Of a stretch of DNA of 64,000 nucleotides, positions 56,189 through 64,000 are shown piece after piece. The position numbers and the translations under genes were made by a program. The notes below the pieces were generated by a model, which saw only the letters and a program-made list of their open reading frames with translations, had not been told where the DNA came from and made no database searches. The first letter of the stretch is position 1. Each line of letters starts with the position of its first letter. The DNA is from Agromyces laixinhei (lineage in GTDB: Bacteria > Actinomycetota > Actinomycetes > Actinomycetales > Microbacteriaceae), in the NCBI RefSeq assembly GCF_006337065.1, contig NZ_CP040872.1, positions 2,604,001 to 2,668,000 on the forward strand, written 5' to 3'.

Positions 56189-57155
56189 AGGCGACCCGGC
56201 GGCGGTCGATGCCCAGCCCCTTCACGAGGTGTCGGCGGAGCGTCGTGATCGCGGTGGCCTCGCCGGCCAGCCACGCGTAGAGCCCGCCGTCGTCGGCCGC
56301 GTCCGGCACTTCCCAGAGGATGTCGTCGTCGTCGAGCTTCGGGAGCTCGCTCGAAGCAGGTGCGGCCGCAATCGTCGCAGGTGCGGCCGGCACTGCGGCA
56401 GCAACAGGGTCGGCCTCGACCCACGCATCGGCCCACGCGGTGACCGCGGCGACGAGGCAGGCGCCGAAGCCCGTCTCGCCTGCTGCGCCTCCCGATGATG
56501 CCGGGCCGCCCGCTGATGCCTGCACCCCCACTCCTGCCGAACCGCCCGCTTCGGCACGCGGCAGCCACTGCACCGAGACTCCGGCCGGGGCCTGGAGCTC
56601 CAGCGCGTCGCCGGCCTCCGGCACCTCGAGGAACACCGCGCCCCGCGCATCGGCGGGCAACTGCTCGAGGATCGCGCCGACGGCCGGCACCGCGGTCTCG
56701 TCACCCGCGATGAGCAGCGTGCGGGCGGCGCCGGGGCGCCACTCCCAACCGCCGGACTCGTCTTCACTCGTTGCATCGGGCGCGATGACGAGCATGCGGT
56801 CGCCGATCTGTGCGGCGCCGATCCACCGCGAGGCAGGGCCGCCGTCTCCGTGCCCGACGAAGTCGACGTCGAGTTCGCCCGCCGCCGGGCGGGCGGCCCG
56901 GATCGTGTAGGTGCGGATCGGGTTGCGCCGGTCGTCGGGCAGCGAGCGCCACGCCGAGTACCAGTCGCCCTCGCGTGGCACCTCGTCGTATCCGCTCGCC
57001 GCGAGCGGCAGCACGACCTTGATGCGCTGGTCGGGGCCGTCCCACCCGAGCTCACGCAGATCGTCGGAGCGGAACGTCACGCGCACGAAGTGCGGCGACA
57101 TCCACCTGATCTCGGCGACCTGGGTGTCGAACACTCGGTATCCGGGCTTGGCCAT
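56151..57155 (-). CDS. Siderophore-interacting protein (flavin reductase-like)
   Basis: 334 residues from ATG 57155 with CAGGAG upstream. FAD-binding domain with IRTYTIRAARPAAGELDVDF (RxYT motif) and DATSEDESGGW, then the NAD(P)H-binding half (ARTLLIAGDETAVPAVGAIL) and the SIP C-terminus VAFMGYWKLGRAE. Family members reduce ferric siderophores to release iron in the cytoplasm. A long Ala/Gly-rich insertion (about 200-285) is inserted in the second half. Last gene of the uptake operon. Confidence 0.9.
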   Translation of the reverse strand: MAKPGYRVFDTQVAEIRWMSPHFVRVTFRSDDLRELGWDGPDQRIKVVLPLAASGYDEVPREGDWYSAWRSLPDDRRNPIRTYTIRAARPAAGELDVDFVGHGDGGPASRWIGAAQIGDRMLVIAPDATSEDESGGWEWRPGAARTLLIAGDETAVPAVGAILEQLPADARGAVFLEVPEAGDALELQAPAGVSVQWLPRAEAGGSAGVGVQASAGGPASSGGAAGETGFGACLVAAVTAWADAWVEADPVAAAVPAAPATIAAAPASSELPKLDDDDILWEVPDAADDGGLYAWLAGEATAITTLRRHLVKGLGIDRRRVAFMGYWKLGRAEG

Positions 57156-57214
57156 GCGATTTCTCTCCTGTCGGACGGACGGTCGGGTGGTGGCCGGCGT
57201 CTGGGGGCCGGCCG

Positions 57215-59359
57215 TCAGTCGCTCCGGCGCGAACGCCACAGCAGCCAGACGAAGTAGGGGGCGCCGACGATCGCAGTCAGCAGACCGGCGGGCAACTGGG
57301 CCGGCGCGATGACGGTGCGGCCGAGGGTGTCGGCGACGCAGACGAGCAACGCGCCGAGGAGCGCCGCGAGCGGCAGCACGAGGGCGTGGCGGGAGCCGAC
57401 GAGCGCTCGCGCCGCGTGCGGTGCCACGAGGCCGACGAAGCCGATCACGCCGACCGCGGCGACTGCGGCGGCGGTGAGGGCGACGCTGACGACGAGCAGG
57501 CCGAGCCTCGCCGAACCGAGCCTCACCCCGAGCACTCGCGGGGTGTCGTCGTCGAACGCAAGCAGATCGAGTTCGCGGCGCGCCGAGACGAGCAACGGCA
57601 CGGCCACGAGGATCACGATCACGAGCGGGATCAGCTGCGGGAAGGTGCGCCCGTACGTCGAGCCCGACATCCAGGTGAGCGCCTTCGCCGCGTTGTACGG
57701 GTCGGTCGCGATGATGAGCATCGAGGTGACTGCGGCGGCGGCGGCCGACACGCCGAGACCGATCAGGATGAGCCGCGTCGAGGCGAGCCCGCCGCGCATC
57801 GCGAGACCGAAGACGATGATCGCGGCGAGGGCAGCACCCGCGAGGCCGCCGACCGTCACGCCGAGGAACGTGGCGAGCGGCCAGAAGGTGATGACGAGCA
57901 CGGCGCCGACGCCGGCACCGCCGGTGACGCCGAGGATCGCGGGTTCAGCGAGCGGGTTGCGCGAGACGGCCTGCACGACGGTGCCCGCGAGCGCGAGCGC
58001 GGCACCGGCGAGTATCGCCGCGGCGACGCGAGGCGCGCGGGTGTTCATGACGAATTCGACGAGGGGCCCCGCCTGTCCGGTCACCCAGTTGAGCACGTCG
58101 CCGCCGAGCATCTTGGCATCGCCGAGGAGGAGCGACACGAAGGCGAGCACGATGAGCAGCACCACGGATGCCGCGATGACGAGCACACGCCCGCGGCGCG
58201 AGAGCCCGGTGCCGATGACGAACCCCGTGCCGCTCTCGGAGGAGGCGCGCGCACGGAGGGCGAGCGCGACGAGGAACACCGCACCGAAGATCGTGGTGAC
58301 GACGCCGGTGGGTACCTCGACCGCGGCCTGCCCGCCGAACGCGAGGCGCAGCAGCACGTCGGCACCGAGTACGACGATGACGCCCATGACCGCCGCAGCG
58401 GGGATGAGGAGCACATGCTTCGCCATGCCGGGCACGCGCACGGCGATGAGACGCACGATCGCGGGGGCGGCGAGGCCGACGAACCCGATCGGCCCGGCAA
58501 CGGTGACCGCGGCCGCAGAGAGCAGCACCGCGATCACGAGGCCGATGAACCGGGTGCGACGCACCGGCACGCCGAGCACCGTTGCCGTGTCGTCGCCGAG
58601 CGCGATGAGGTCGAACCGACGGGCGAAGAGGAAGAGCGCGGCCACGGCGACGACGACGACGGGGCCGAGCTCGAGCACGGGGCCCATGCCGATCTGGGCG
58701 AGGTTGCCGACACCCCAGGCGTAGAGCCCCTCGGTGCGCTCGGGGAAGAGCAACAGCAGCATCGTCGTGAGCGCGGTGAGCGCGAGCGCGAGCGCCGAAC
58801 CCGCCAGCACGAGACGCACGGTGCCGCCGCCTCGGCCGCCGCCGGCCGAGAGGGCGAGCACGAGGCCGGCCGCAGCGAGGCCGCCGACGAACGCGACGAC
58901 GCCGCCTCCCGCGAACGGCAGCGCGAGGCCGAACGCCGCGACCGCGACGACGGCGAGGTACGAACCGGCGTTGACGGCGAGGGTGTCGGGCGAGGCGAGC
59001 ACGTTCCGCGAGATGCTCTGCATCACGAGGCCCGCGACGCCGAGGGCGACGCCGACGAGCACCCCCGCGGCGAGGCGCGGCATTCGCGAAGCGAGGAGCA
59101 CCGCGCTCGCCTGGTCTTCGGACGCGCCCGTGAGCAGCCCGAGCAACTCCTGCAGGCCGACATCCGCCGATCCCTGTGTCACGTGCACCGCAGCGAGCAA
59201 CGCCGCCGCGACGAGCCCCAGGGCGACGAGGAGCACCCCGCCGAGGCGGGGCCGAGCGCCTCGCGCGGGGGTCGCGCCGTCGGCCTGCTCGGCGGGCAGG
59301 AGCGCCGACTCGTCTGCCAGGGGCGGCGATTCAGCCGGCAAGAGTGGTGACGACCGCAT
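57215..59359 (-). CDS. Fused FecCD-type iron-siderophore ABC permease
   Basis: 714 residues, two FecCD permease units in one chain as in FhuB. Unit 1 (about 35-360) has MPRLAAGVLVGVALGVAGLVMQS, unit 2 (about 375-714) has APRVAAAILAGAALALAGTVVQA; both are followed by the conserved LAEP/LASPD-type loop. About twenty hydrophobic segments in all. Overlaps the substrate-binding gene by 29 bases. Exports nothing; imports ferric siderophore complex across the membrane with the ATPase encoded upstream. Confidence 0.94.
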   Translation of the reverse strand: MRSSPLLPAESPPLADESALLPAEQADGATPARGARPRLGGVLLVALGLVAAALLAAVHVTQGSADVGLQELLGLLTGASEDQASAVLLASRMPRLAAGVLVGVALGVAGLVMQSISRNVLASPDTLAVNAGSYLAVVAVAAFGLALPFAGGGVVAFVGGLAAAGLVLALSAGGGRGGGTVRLVLAGSALALALTALTTMLLLLFPERTEGLYAWGVGNLAQIGMGPVLELGPVVVVAVAALFLFARRFDLIALGDDTATVLGVPVRRTRFIGLVIAVLLSAAAVTVAGPIGFVGLAAPAIVRLIAVRVPGMAKHVLLIPAAAVMGVIVVLGADVLLRLAFGGQAAVEVPTGVVTTIFGAVFLVALALRARASSESGTGFVIGTGLSRRGRVLVIAASVVLLIVLAFVSLLLGDAKMLGGDVLNWVTGQAGPLVEFVMNTRAPRVAAAILAGAALALAGTVVQAVSRNPLAEPAILGVTGGAGVGAVLVITFWPLATFLGVTVGGLAGAALAAIIVFGLAMRGGLASTRLILIGLGVSAAAAAVTSMLIIATDPYNAAKALTWMSGSTYGRTFPQLIPLVIVILVAVPLLVSARRELDLLAFDDDTPRVLGVRLGSARLGLLVVSVALTAAAVAAVGVIGFVGLVAPHAARALVGSRHALVLPLAALLGALLVCVADTLGRTVIAPAQLPAGLLTAIVGAPYFVWLLWRSRRSD

Positions 59360-60311
59360 CGATGTAGTCGTTCATCGACGAGGGACCGCCGAACATCCAG
59401 ATGCCGTCGGGCAGACGGTGCACGTTGCCGCTCTGCACGAAGGGCAGGGAAAGCCAGACGGCATTGCCGGCGAGCTCGTTCTGGTACGCATCGGTCTCGC
59501 CGTTCGCGATGTAGAGGAACTCGACGTCGCCGACCGATGTGAGGCCCTCGACATCGATCGAACCGAGGCCGTAGTCGGCGTCGCCCTCGCCCGTCCACAC
59601 GTTCTCGAGACCGAGTTCCTCGGTGACCGCCGTCAGCAGGGCACCCTCGGCGAAGGGACGGATGGAGACCTGGCCGCCGGTTGCCCAGGAGTCGCTCATC
59701 ATGAACGGGGCGCCCGAGAGCCCGGCGGCCTCGAGCTCCGACTTGCCGTCGGCGAGATTCTCATGGAAGCCGGAGAGAAGATCCTCGCCCTCGGCCTCGT
59801 GACCGGTCGCGGTCGCGATGCGCTCGAGGTTCGACTCCATCTGGCCGATGGGGTTCGAGGCGTCGGCGCCGCGCACGACCATCACGGGCGCGAACTCCTC
59901 GATCTGGGCGATCACGGACTCCGACAGATCGGTCGTGGTCAACACGAGGTCGGGCGCGAGCCCCGCGATGGCGTCCACCGAGGGTTCACCCCGATCGCCG
60001 ACATCCTTCACGGAGTCGTCGAGCGCCTCGGCCTTCACCCAGTCGCCATACCCCTCGGTGTCGGCGACGCCGACCGGCATGACGCCCAGCGCGACGAGGT
60101 TCTCTGCGGTGTTCCATTCGAGCGCGACGACCTTCTCGGCCGGTGCCGCGAGCTCGACGGACTCGCCGCGGTCGTCGGTGATGACGATGGCGGCCTCGCC
60201 GCTCGCCGCGCCGGCCTCTTCAGTCGTTCCGCAGCCGGTCAGGAGCAGTACGGATGCCGCGGCGATGGCGGTCAGGGCGATGGTCGGCCGGGTACGGGAA
60301 GCGGTTCTCAT
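59331..60311 (-). CDS. Iron-siderophore ABC substrate-binding lipoprotein
   Basis: 326 residues from ATG 60311. Lipobox LLLTGC with Cys27 anchors it to the membrane. Class III periplasmic-binding fold: VVALEWNTAENLVALGVMPV near the N-terminus and PSVDAIAGLAPDLVLTTTDL, FAEGALLTAVTEELGLENVW later. Delivers the siderophore complex to the fused permease. 71 bases after the ATPase stop. Confidence 0.93.
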   Translation of the reverse strand: MRTASRTRPTIALTAIAAASVLLLTGCGTTEEAGAASGEAAIVITDDRGESVELAAPAEKVVALEWNTAENLVALGVMPVGVADTEGYGDWVKAEALDDSVKDVGDRGEPSVDAIAGLAPDLVLTTTDLSESVIAQIEEFAPVMVVRGADASNPIGQMESNLERIATATGHEAEGEDLLSGFHENLADGKSELEAAGLSGAPFMMSDSWATGGQVSIRPFAEGALLTAVTEELGLENVWTGEGDADYGLGSIDVEGLTSVGDVEFLYIANGETDAYQNELAGNAVWLSLPFVQSGNVHRLPDGIWMFGGPSSMNDYIDAVVTTLAG

Positions 60312-60382
60312 GGTGTCCTTCGATCGGTGCACAGGCACAGCGGTGCCGCGCGAGGGGTGGATGGTTCGGCAGGTGCCGGGCG

Positions 60383-61261
60383 CTACCGCTCGGCGACGAC
60401 GAGCCGCTCGGCGCGTTGGCGCGTGTTGTAGCGGCCGACAGGACAGGTCGTGATGCAGCCGCGGTCGTCGACCTCGACCTCGACGCGGATGCCGTACGCC
60501 GAACTCAGCACATCGGAGACGAGCACCTCGCCCGGCGTTCCGACGGCGCGGACGCGGCCGGTCTCGAGCAGCACGACGCGGTCGGCGACGGCGGCGGCCT
60601 GATCGAGGTCGTGGAGCACGACGCCGATCGTGACCCCGTGCTCGTCGGCGAGCTCGCGGATCAGGTCGAGGAGTTCGACCTGATAGCGCAGGTCGAGAAA
60701 GGTCGTCGGTTCGTCGAGGAGGAGCACGCTCGTGTCTTGGGCGAGGCACGACGCGAGCCACACGCGTTGCAGCTGACCGCCGGAGAGCCGATCGACCGGC
60801 TGCTCGGCGAACGCCTCGATCCCCGTGAGCTCCATGGCCCGGGCGACGATTCCGGCGCCGTCGGCATCGCCGGCGATCCACCGACCACGGTGCGGGTGCC
60901 GCCCGAACTCGACGAGTTCGCGCACCGTGATGCCGCCGGGCGTCGGCCGGCTCTGCGCCAGCAGGGTCACGCGCCGCGCGAACTCGCGGCCGTTCAGCGT
61001 GGCGGCGTCGATGCCGTGCTCGAGCACGTCGCCGGGCGGGGTGCCGAACGACCCATCGCTGATCGTGTGGCCGTCGTCGGCGGCGAGGAGCACGCGGCCG
61101 GCGTCGGGCCGATGCAGTCGGGCGAGAGCCCGCAGCAGCGTCGACTTGCCGCTGCCGTTGGGACCGACGAGCGCGGTCACCTTGCCCGGTTCGAGGTGGA
61201 TCTCCGCTCCGTGCACCACGGGGGCGCCGTCGTAGGAGAGGGTGAGGCCGAGACCGAGCAT
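60383..61261 (-). CDS. Iron-siderophore ABC transporter ATP-binding protein
   Basis: 292 residues. Walker A ALVGPNGSGKSTLLRAL, Q-loop LLAQSRPTPG, signature VDRLSGGQLQRVWLASCLAQ, Walker B LLLDEPTTFLDL and H-loop VLHDLDQAAAVAD, as in FepC/FhuC. A C-terminal GCITTCPVG pair of Cys follows the ATPase core. First gene of the operon; the DtxR-type box lies 11 to 29 bases upstream of its start. Confidence 0.95.
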   Translation of the reverse strand: MLGLGLTLSYDGAPVVHGAEIHLEPGKVTALVGPNGSGKSTLLRALARLHRPDAGRVLLAADDGHTISDGSFGTPPGDVLEHGIDAATLNGREFARRVTLLAQSRPTPGGITVRELVEFGRHPHRGRWIAGDADGAGIVARAMELTGIEAFAEQPVDRLSGGQLQRVWLASCLAQDTSVLLLDEPTTFLDLRYQVELLDLIRELADEHGVTIGVVLHDLDQAAAVADRVVLLETGRVRAVGTPGEVLVSDVLSSAYGIRVEVEVDDRGCITTCPVGRYNTRQRAERLVVAER

Positions 61262-61271
61262 GGATTCAACT

Positions 61272-61290
61272 ATAGGTGAGGCTTACCTAA
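61272..61290 (-). promoter_or_regulatory. DtxR/IdeR-type iron box
   Basis: ATAGGTGAGGCTTACCTAA (plus strand) matches the DtxR/IdeR consensus TTAGGTWAGSCTWACCTAA at 17 of 19 positions, with perfect inverted AGGT..ACCT arms. On the minus strand it is directly followed by TATAGT, a good -10, placing the operator over the promoter of the uptake operon. Iron-loaded repressor would shut the operon off when iron is sufficient. Confidence 0.9.
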
Positions 61291-61317
61291 CTTCGTCAAT
61301 CTCGGCGTCACACCCGG

Positions 61318-62742
61318 TCACCAGAGCTCTGGATGTCGCCGGCTCCGCCGCACGCGTCCTTCGAGCTGCGCGGCGATCGCGAAGAGGGTCGCCTCCCCGC
61401 CCGGGCGGCCGATGAGCTGCACGCCCATCGGCACGCCGCCGTCGGTCTCCGAGACGGGCACCGTGATCGCCGGCAGGCCCGCGACGTTCACGAAGGAGGT
61501 GAACGGCGTGAACTGCACCTGCTGTGCGAAGTTGCGCTCGCCGTCGTCGGCGTCGTACCAACCGACCGGCCGCGGTGTGAGTGCGAGTGCGGGCGTGAGC
61601 ACGGCGTCGTATGCGGCGAACCGGCGAATGATCCGCTCCTCGAAGCCCGTCAGCCACGCGAGCGCCTCGGCGAGCTGCCGCGCCGGCAGCGCACGGCCGC
61701 GTGCGAGCAGCCAGCGGGTCAGCGGTTCGAGCAGCGCTTCACGTTCGCCGTCGACGGGAATCGTCGCGGCACCGGCTTGCCAGATCGTGCGGAACGCCTC
61801 GGGATACCCGGGCTCTGGCTCGGGCGCCATCGCCTCCAGGCCGTGACCGAGCGCCTCGAGTGACTCGATGGCGACGTCGAGCGCCGAGCGCGCCTCGGGG
61901 TCGATCACGATGTCGTAGGACTCATCCCACGGCGAGTCGGTCATGACCCCGAGCTGAAAGCGGCCCTCGTGGCGCATCGCCGCGCCGAGGTACGGCCCGT
62001 CGTCGCCCGGCGCTCGTACTGCGAAACGGTGCGCCGCAGGGTACCCCGACGGTGCGATGAGGCCGTCGAGAAGCAGCGCGGCATCGGCGACCGTGCGGGC
62101 GAGCGGCCCCGACACGCCGAGTCCTGCCAGGCCGGTCAGGCCCGAGCCCGCCGACACACGCCCGCGCGAGGGCTTGACCCCCACGAGCCCGCACGAGGCG
62201 GCCGGGATGCGGATCGAACCGCCGCCGTCGGATCCGGGTGCGAAGGGCAGCATTCCGGATGCCACGGCCGCAGCCGCGCCCCCGCTCGAGCCGCCGGCGC
62301 CGAGCGAGAGGTTCCACGGGTTGCGGGTGGGCGGCACGCCCACCCCTTCGGTGTAGGAGGGCAGTCCGAACTCCGGTGCCTGCGATTTGCCGAGGCTGAC
62401 CGCGCCTGCCGTGTCGACCGCCTGCACGAGTTCGTCTGAGGCATCCGGAACGAAGTCGGTGAATGCACGGGAGCCGAACCGGGCCGGCACGCCGGCGCGG
62501 AGGTGCAGGTCTTTGTCTGCGAGCGGAAGCCCCCACAGCGGCGCCGTCTTCGGCACCTCTGCGGTCACCCGGCGCGCCCGCTCGATCGCGGCATCGGGTG
62601 TCACGGCCGCGAACGCGCCGACCTCGGGGTTCAGCCGTTCGATGCGGGCGAGGTAGTGCTCGGCCAGTTCGACGGGGGTGACCTCGCCTCGCTGCAGCAT
62701 CTGGTGCAGCTCGAACGCGGTGTGATCATGCAGCGACGTCAT
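61318..62742 (-). CDS. Amidase (amidase-signature family)
   Basis: 474 residues. Ser-Ser-Lys catalytic triad: Lys in PLADKDLHLR, GAGGSSGGAAAAVASGMLPF and PGSDGGGSIRIPAASCGLVG. Hydrolyses an amide bond of an unknown substrate; the family includes GatA, indole acetamide and nylon-type hydrolases, but GatB/GatC genes are absent here, so GatA is unlikely. Lies upstream of the iron box, on the same strand but a separate unit. Confidence 0.92.
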   Translation of the reverse strand: MTSLHDHTAFELHQMLQRGEVTPVELAEHYLARIERLNPEVGAFAAVTPDAAIERARRVTAEVPKTAPLWGLPLADKDLHLRAGVPARFGSRAFTDFVPDASDELVQAVDTAGAVSLGKSQAPEFGLPSYTEGVGVPPTRNPWNLSLGAGGSSGGAAAAVASGMLPFAPGSDGGGSIRIPAASCGLVGVKPSRGRVSAGSGLTGLAGLGVSGPLARTVADAALLLDGLIAPSGYPAAHRFAVRAPGDDGPYLGAAMRHEGRFQLGVMTDSPWDESYDIVIDPEARSALDVAIESLEALGHGLEAMAPEPEPGYPEAFRTIWQAGAATIPVDGEREALLEPLTRWLLARGRALPARQLAEALAWLTGFEERIIRRFAAYDAVLTPALALTPRPVGWYDADDGERNFAQQVQFTPFTSFVNVAGLPAITVPVSETDGGVPMGVQLIGRPGGEATLFAIAAQLEGRVRRSRRHPELW

Positions 62743-62791
62743 GACTTCGAGCCTACGGCGGCGCGTGTTCCGACGCCGCTATCGTTGGGCC

Positions 62792-63415
62792 ATGCTGCTC
62801 GGAACATCCATCACGAGGCATCCGCTCGCCTGGGGCGGCGCCTGGGCGGCGCTCTTCGGCGCCGGCATCGTCGTCGCGGCCTTCCTCGACTGGCCCACCT
62901 GGGCGTGGTCGCTGCTCGTCGCGGCCCTCGTCGGGCCGAGCCTCGTCGCGACGATCGTCGTGTTGCGAGCGACGCCGCGCGACCACCTCGCGCACCGCAC
63001 CTCGGTGTTCGGTCACTTCTTCTCGCGGTACCTCGCGCTCGTCGCGGCGTTCATCGCGTGGTCGGGATCGGTCGTGCTGGGCGCTGCGATCTCCACGTCG
63101 ATCCAGCTCGCTGCCGAGGGCAACGAAGAGGAACTGACCGGCATCGGCTTCGAGGTGCTCGCTGCCCTCACCCCCGTCGCCGTGACGGTGCTCTGGGCCG
63201 CGCTCATCGTGCGTTGCTCATGGTTCCTCGCACGATTGCGCGGCTGGAGCGAAGCCCCCGCCACGAGCGAGGTGCCCGATGCGATGTTCTCGGCCCGCCC
63301 GCGGCTGCGACGGATCGTGATCGGCCTCGCGCACCCCGGCCTCCTCCTCGCCACGGGGCTCGCCTCCGCGCTGCTCGCAGTGCTGGCCGCAGAGGTCGAG
63401 CTCGCCGTCGTCTGA
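62792..63415 (+). CDS. Predicted four-helix membrane protein
   Basis: 207 residues from ATG 62792 (MLLGTSITRHPLAWG). Hydrophobic segments: AWAALFGAGIVVAAFLD with WSLLVAALVGPSLVATIVVL, FSRYLALVAAFIAWSGSVVLG, GFEVLAALTPVAVTVLWAAL and LLLATGLASALLAVLAAEVE. I recognise no family. Divergent from the amidase gene by 49 bases and convergent with the acetyltransferase. Confidence 0.8.
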   Translation: MLLGTSITRHPLAWGGAWAALFGAGIVVAAFLDWPTWAWSLLVAALVGPSLVATIVVLRATPRDHLAHRTSVFGHFFSRYLALVAAFIAWSGSVVLGAAISTSIQLAAEGNEEELTGIGFEVLAALTPVAVTVLWAALIVRCSWFLARLRGWSEAPATSEVPDAMFSARPRLRRIVIGLAHPGLLLATGLASALLAVLAAEVELAVV

Positions 63416-63434
63416 GCCCGAGGCATCCGCTCGC

Positions 63435-63983
63435 CTACTTCAGCGACCGCTGCATGAGCACGGTGCCGAGCCAGCGATCGAACTTGAAGCCGACCCTGCC
63501 CATGCGTCCGATCTCGACGAAACCGAACTTCTCATGCAGCGCGATCGAGGCCTCGGCCCCCTGATCGGCGATGACCGCGATCATCTCCTTGAGGCCCGCC
63601 GCCTTCGACCGCTCGATGAGTTCGGTGAGCAGCACGCGGCCGAGCCCCTTGCCGGAGGCCGCGGGCCCGAGGTAGATCGAGTTCTCGACCGTGAACCGGT
63701 AGGCGCGCTTCTGCTTCCACGGCGACACGAGCGCGTAGCCGAGCAGCTGACCTCTCGGTGACTCGGCGACGATGAACGGCATGCCGAGGCGGTCGAGGTA
63801 GGCGAACTTCGTCCTCCACTCGCGAAGCGTCATGGCGTCTTCGTCGAAGGTGACGGTGGAGTTGGCCACGTAGTGGTTGTAGATCTCGCGCACCGCCGGC
63901 AGATCGGTCGCGCGGGCGTCTCGAATCGCGTACTCGAACGGGGTCTCGGCCGGCACGGCCTTCCGCAGGTGCCGGGGCAGCAC
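63435..63983 (-). CDS. GNAT-family N-acetyltransferase (phosphinothricin acetyltransferase-like)
   Basis: 182 residues from GTG 63983 behind AGGAG, near the window's right edge. Pat/Bar-like GNAT: ATDLPAVREIYNHYVANSTV, VENSIYLGPAASGKGLGRVL (acetyl-CoA pyrophosphate loop), and HEKFGFVEIGRMGRVGFKFD. Such enzymes acetylate amino groups of phosphinothricin-type compounds, methionine derivatives or unknown amines; the actual substrate is not fixed by sequence. Confidence 0.88.
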   Translation of the reverse strand: MLPRHLRKAVPAETPFEYAIRDARATDLPAVREIYNHYVANSTVTFDEDAMTLREWRTKFAYLDRLGMPFIVAESPRGQLLGYALVSPWKQKRAYRFTVENSIYLGPAASGKGLGRVLLTELIERSKAAGLKEMIAVIADQGAEASIALHEKFGFVEIGRMGRVGFKFDRWLGTVLMQRSLK

Positions 63984-64000
63984 ACGGCGCTCCTGGTATT

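Noticed and set aside
57386..59350. 654-residue plus-strand open frame
   Set aside because: Antisense to the FecCD permease; composition almost only Arg, Asp, Glu, Gly and His, typical of a shadow frame.

Overview
The window is very GC-rich, densely packed with overlapping genes (many ATGA or GTGA start/stop overlaps), and its gene order matches actinobacteria: argS, lysA, hom, thrC, thrB, rho, prfA, prmC, tsaC, a WecA-like transferase and the F1Fo ATP synthase operon all lie on the minus strand. Codon usage and the DUF58/MoxR/repeat-protein/kinase cluster suggest a Microbacteriaceae-like organism (inference; no rRNA is present to test it).

Layout. 1-12475 (minus): a signalling and cell-surface cluster. 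In transcription order it has an FHA protein, a PP2C phosphatase, a membrane Ser/Thr kinase with an FN3-like ectodomain, a 1962-residue repeat protein, a MoxR ATPase, a DUF58 protein and a TgpA-like membrane protein cut by the window edge. 12625-18331: an Lrp regulator with a class III aminotransferase, a DUF4192 protein, two alkylation-repair genes (ogt-like, tag), YaaA and a P-loop kinase. 18341-27955: atpIBEFHAGDC with the WecA-like gene and tsaC upstream. 28059-30920: an ABC-2 drug-type exporter facing its TetR-like regulator. 30924-36765: prmC, prfA and rho, interrupted by an opposite-strand cysK-cysE pair in which cysK carries a one-base frameshift. 37151-44781: thrB, thrC, hom, lysA, a DUF2993 protein and argS. 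44821-46780: a lipoprotein, an atypical ROK regulator and tRNA-Arg(CCG).

46802-50293 is the most striking accessory segment. It is a compact glycopeptide-resistance cluster, vanR facing vanH-vanA-vanX, with no vanS. It is bounded by two imperfect 49-bp direct repeats that contain a dyad. VanH makes D-lactate, VanA makes D-Ala-D-Lac and VanX destroys D-Ala-D-Ala, so together they would remodel the peptidoglycan precursor terminus.

50398-56188: a TPM-domain membrane protein with a PspA-family protein, an atypical arginase-fold protein, a flavin disulfide-type oxidoreductase and a small membrane protein with an HExxH motif. 56151-61290: a siderophore-type iron uptake operon (ATPase, lipoprotein, fused FecCD permease, siderophore-interacting reductase) behind a near-perfect DtxR/IdeR box. 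61318-63983: an amidase, a small membrane protein and a GNAT acetyltransferase.

The candidates most worth following are the orphan-VanR cluster with its flanking repeats, and the kinase/phosphatase/FHA-giant protein-MoxR-DUF58-TgpA cluster, whose overall function I cannot assign.
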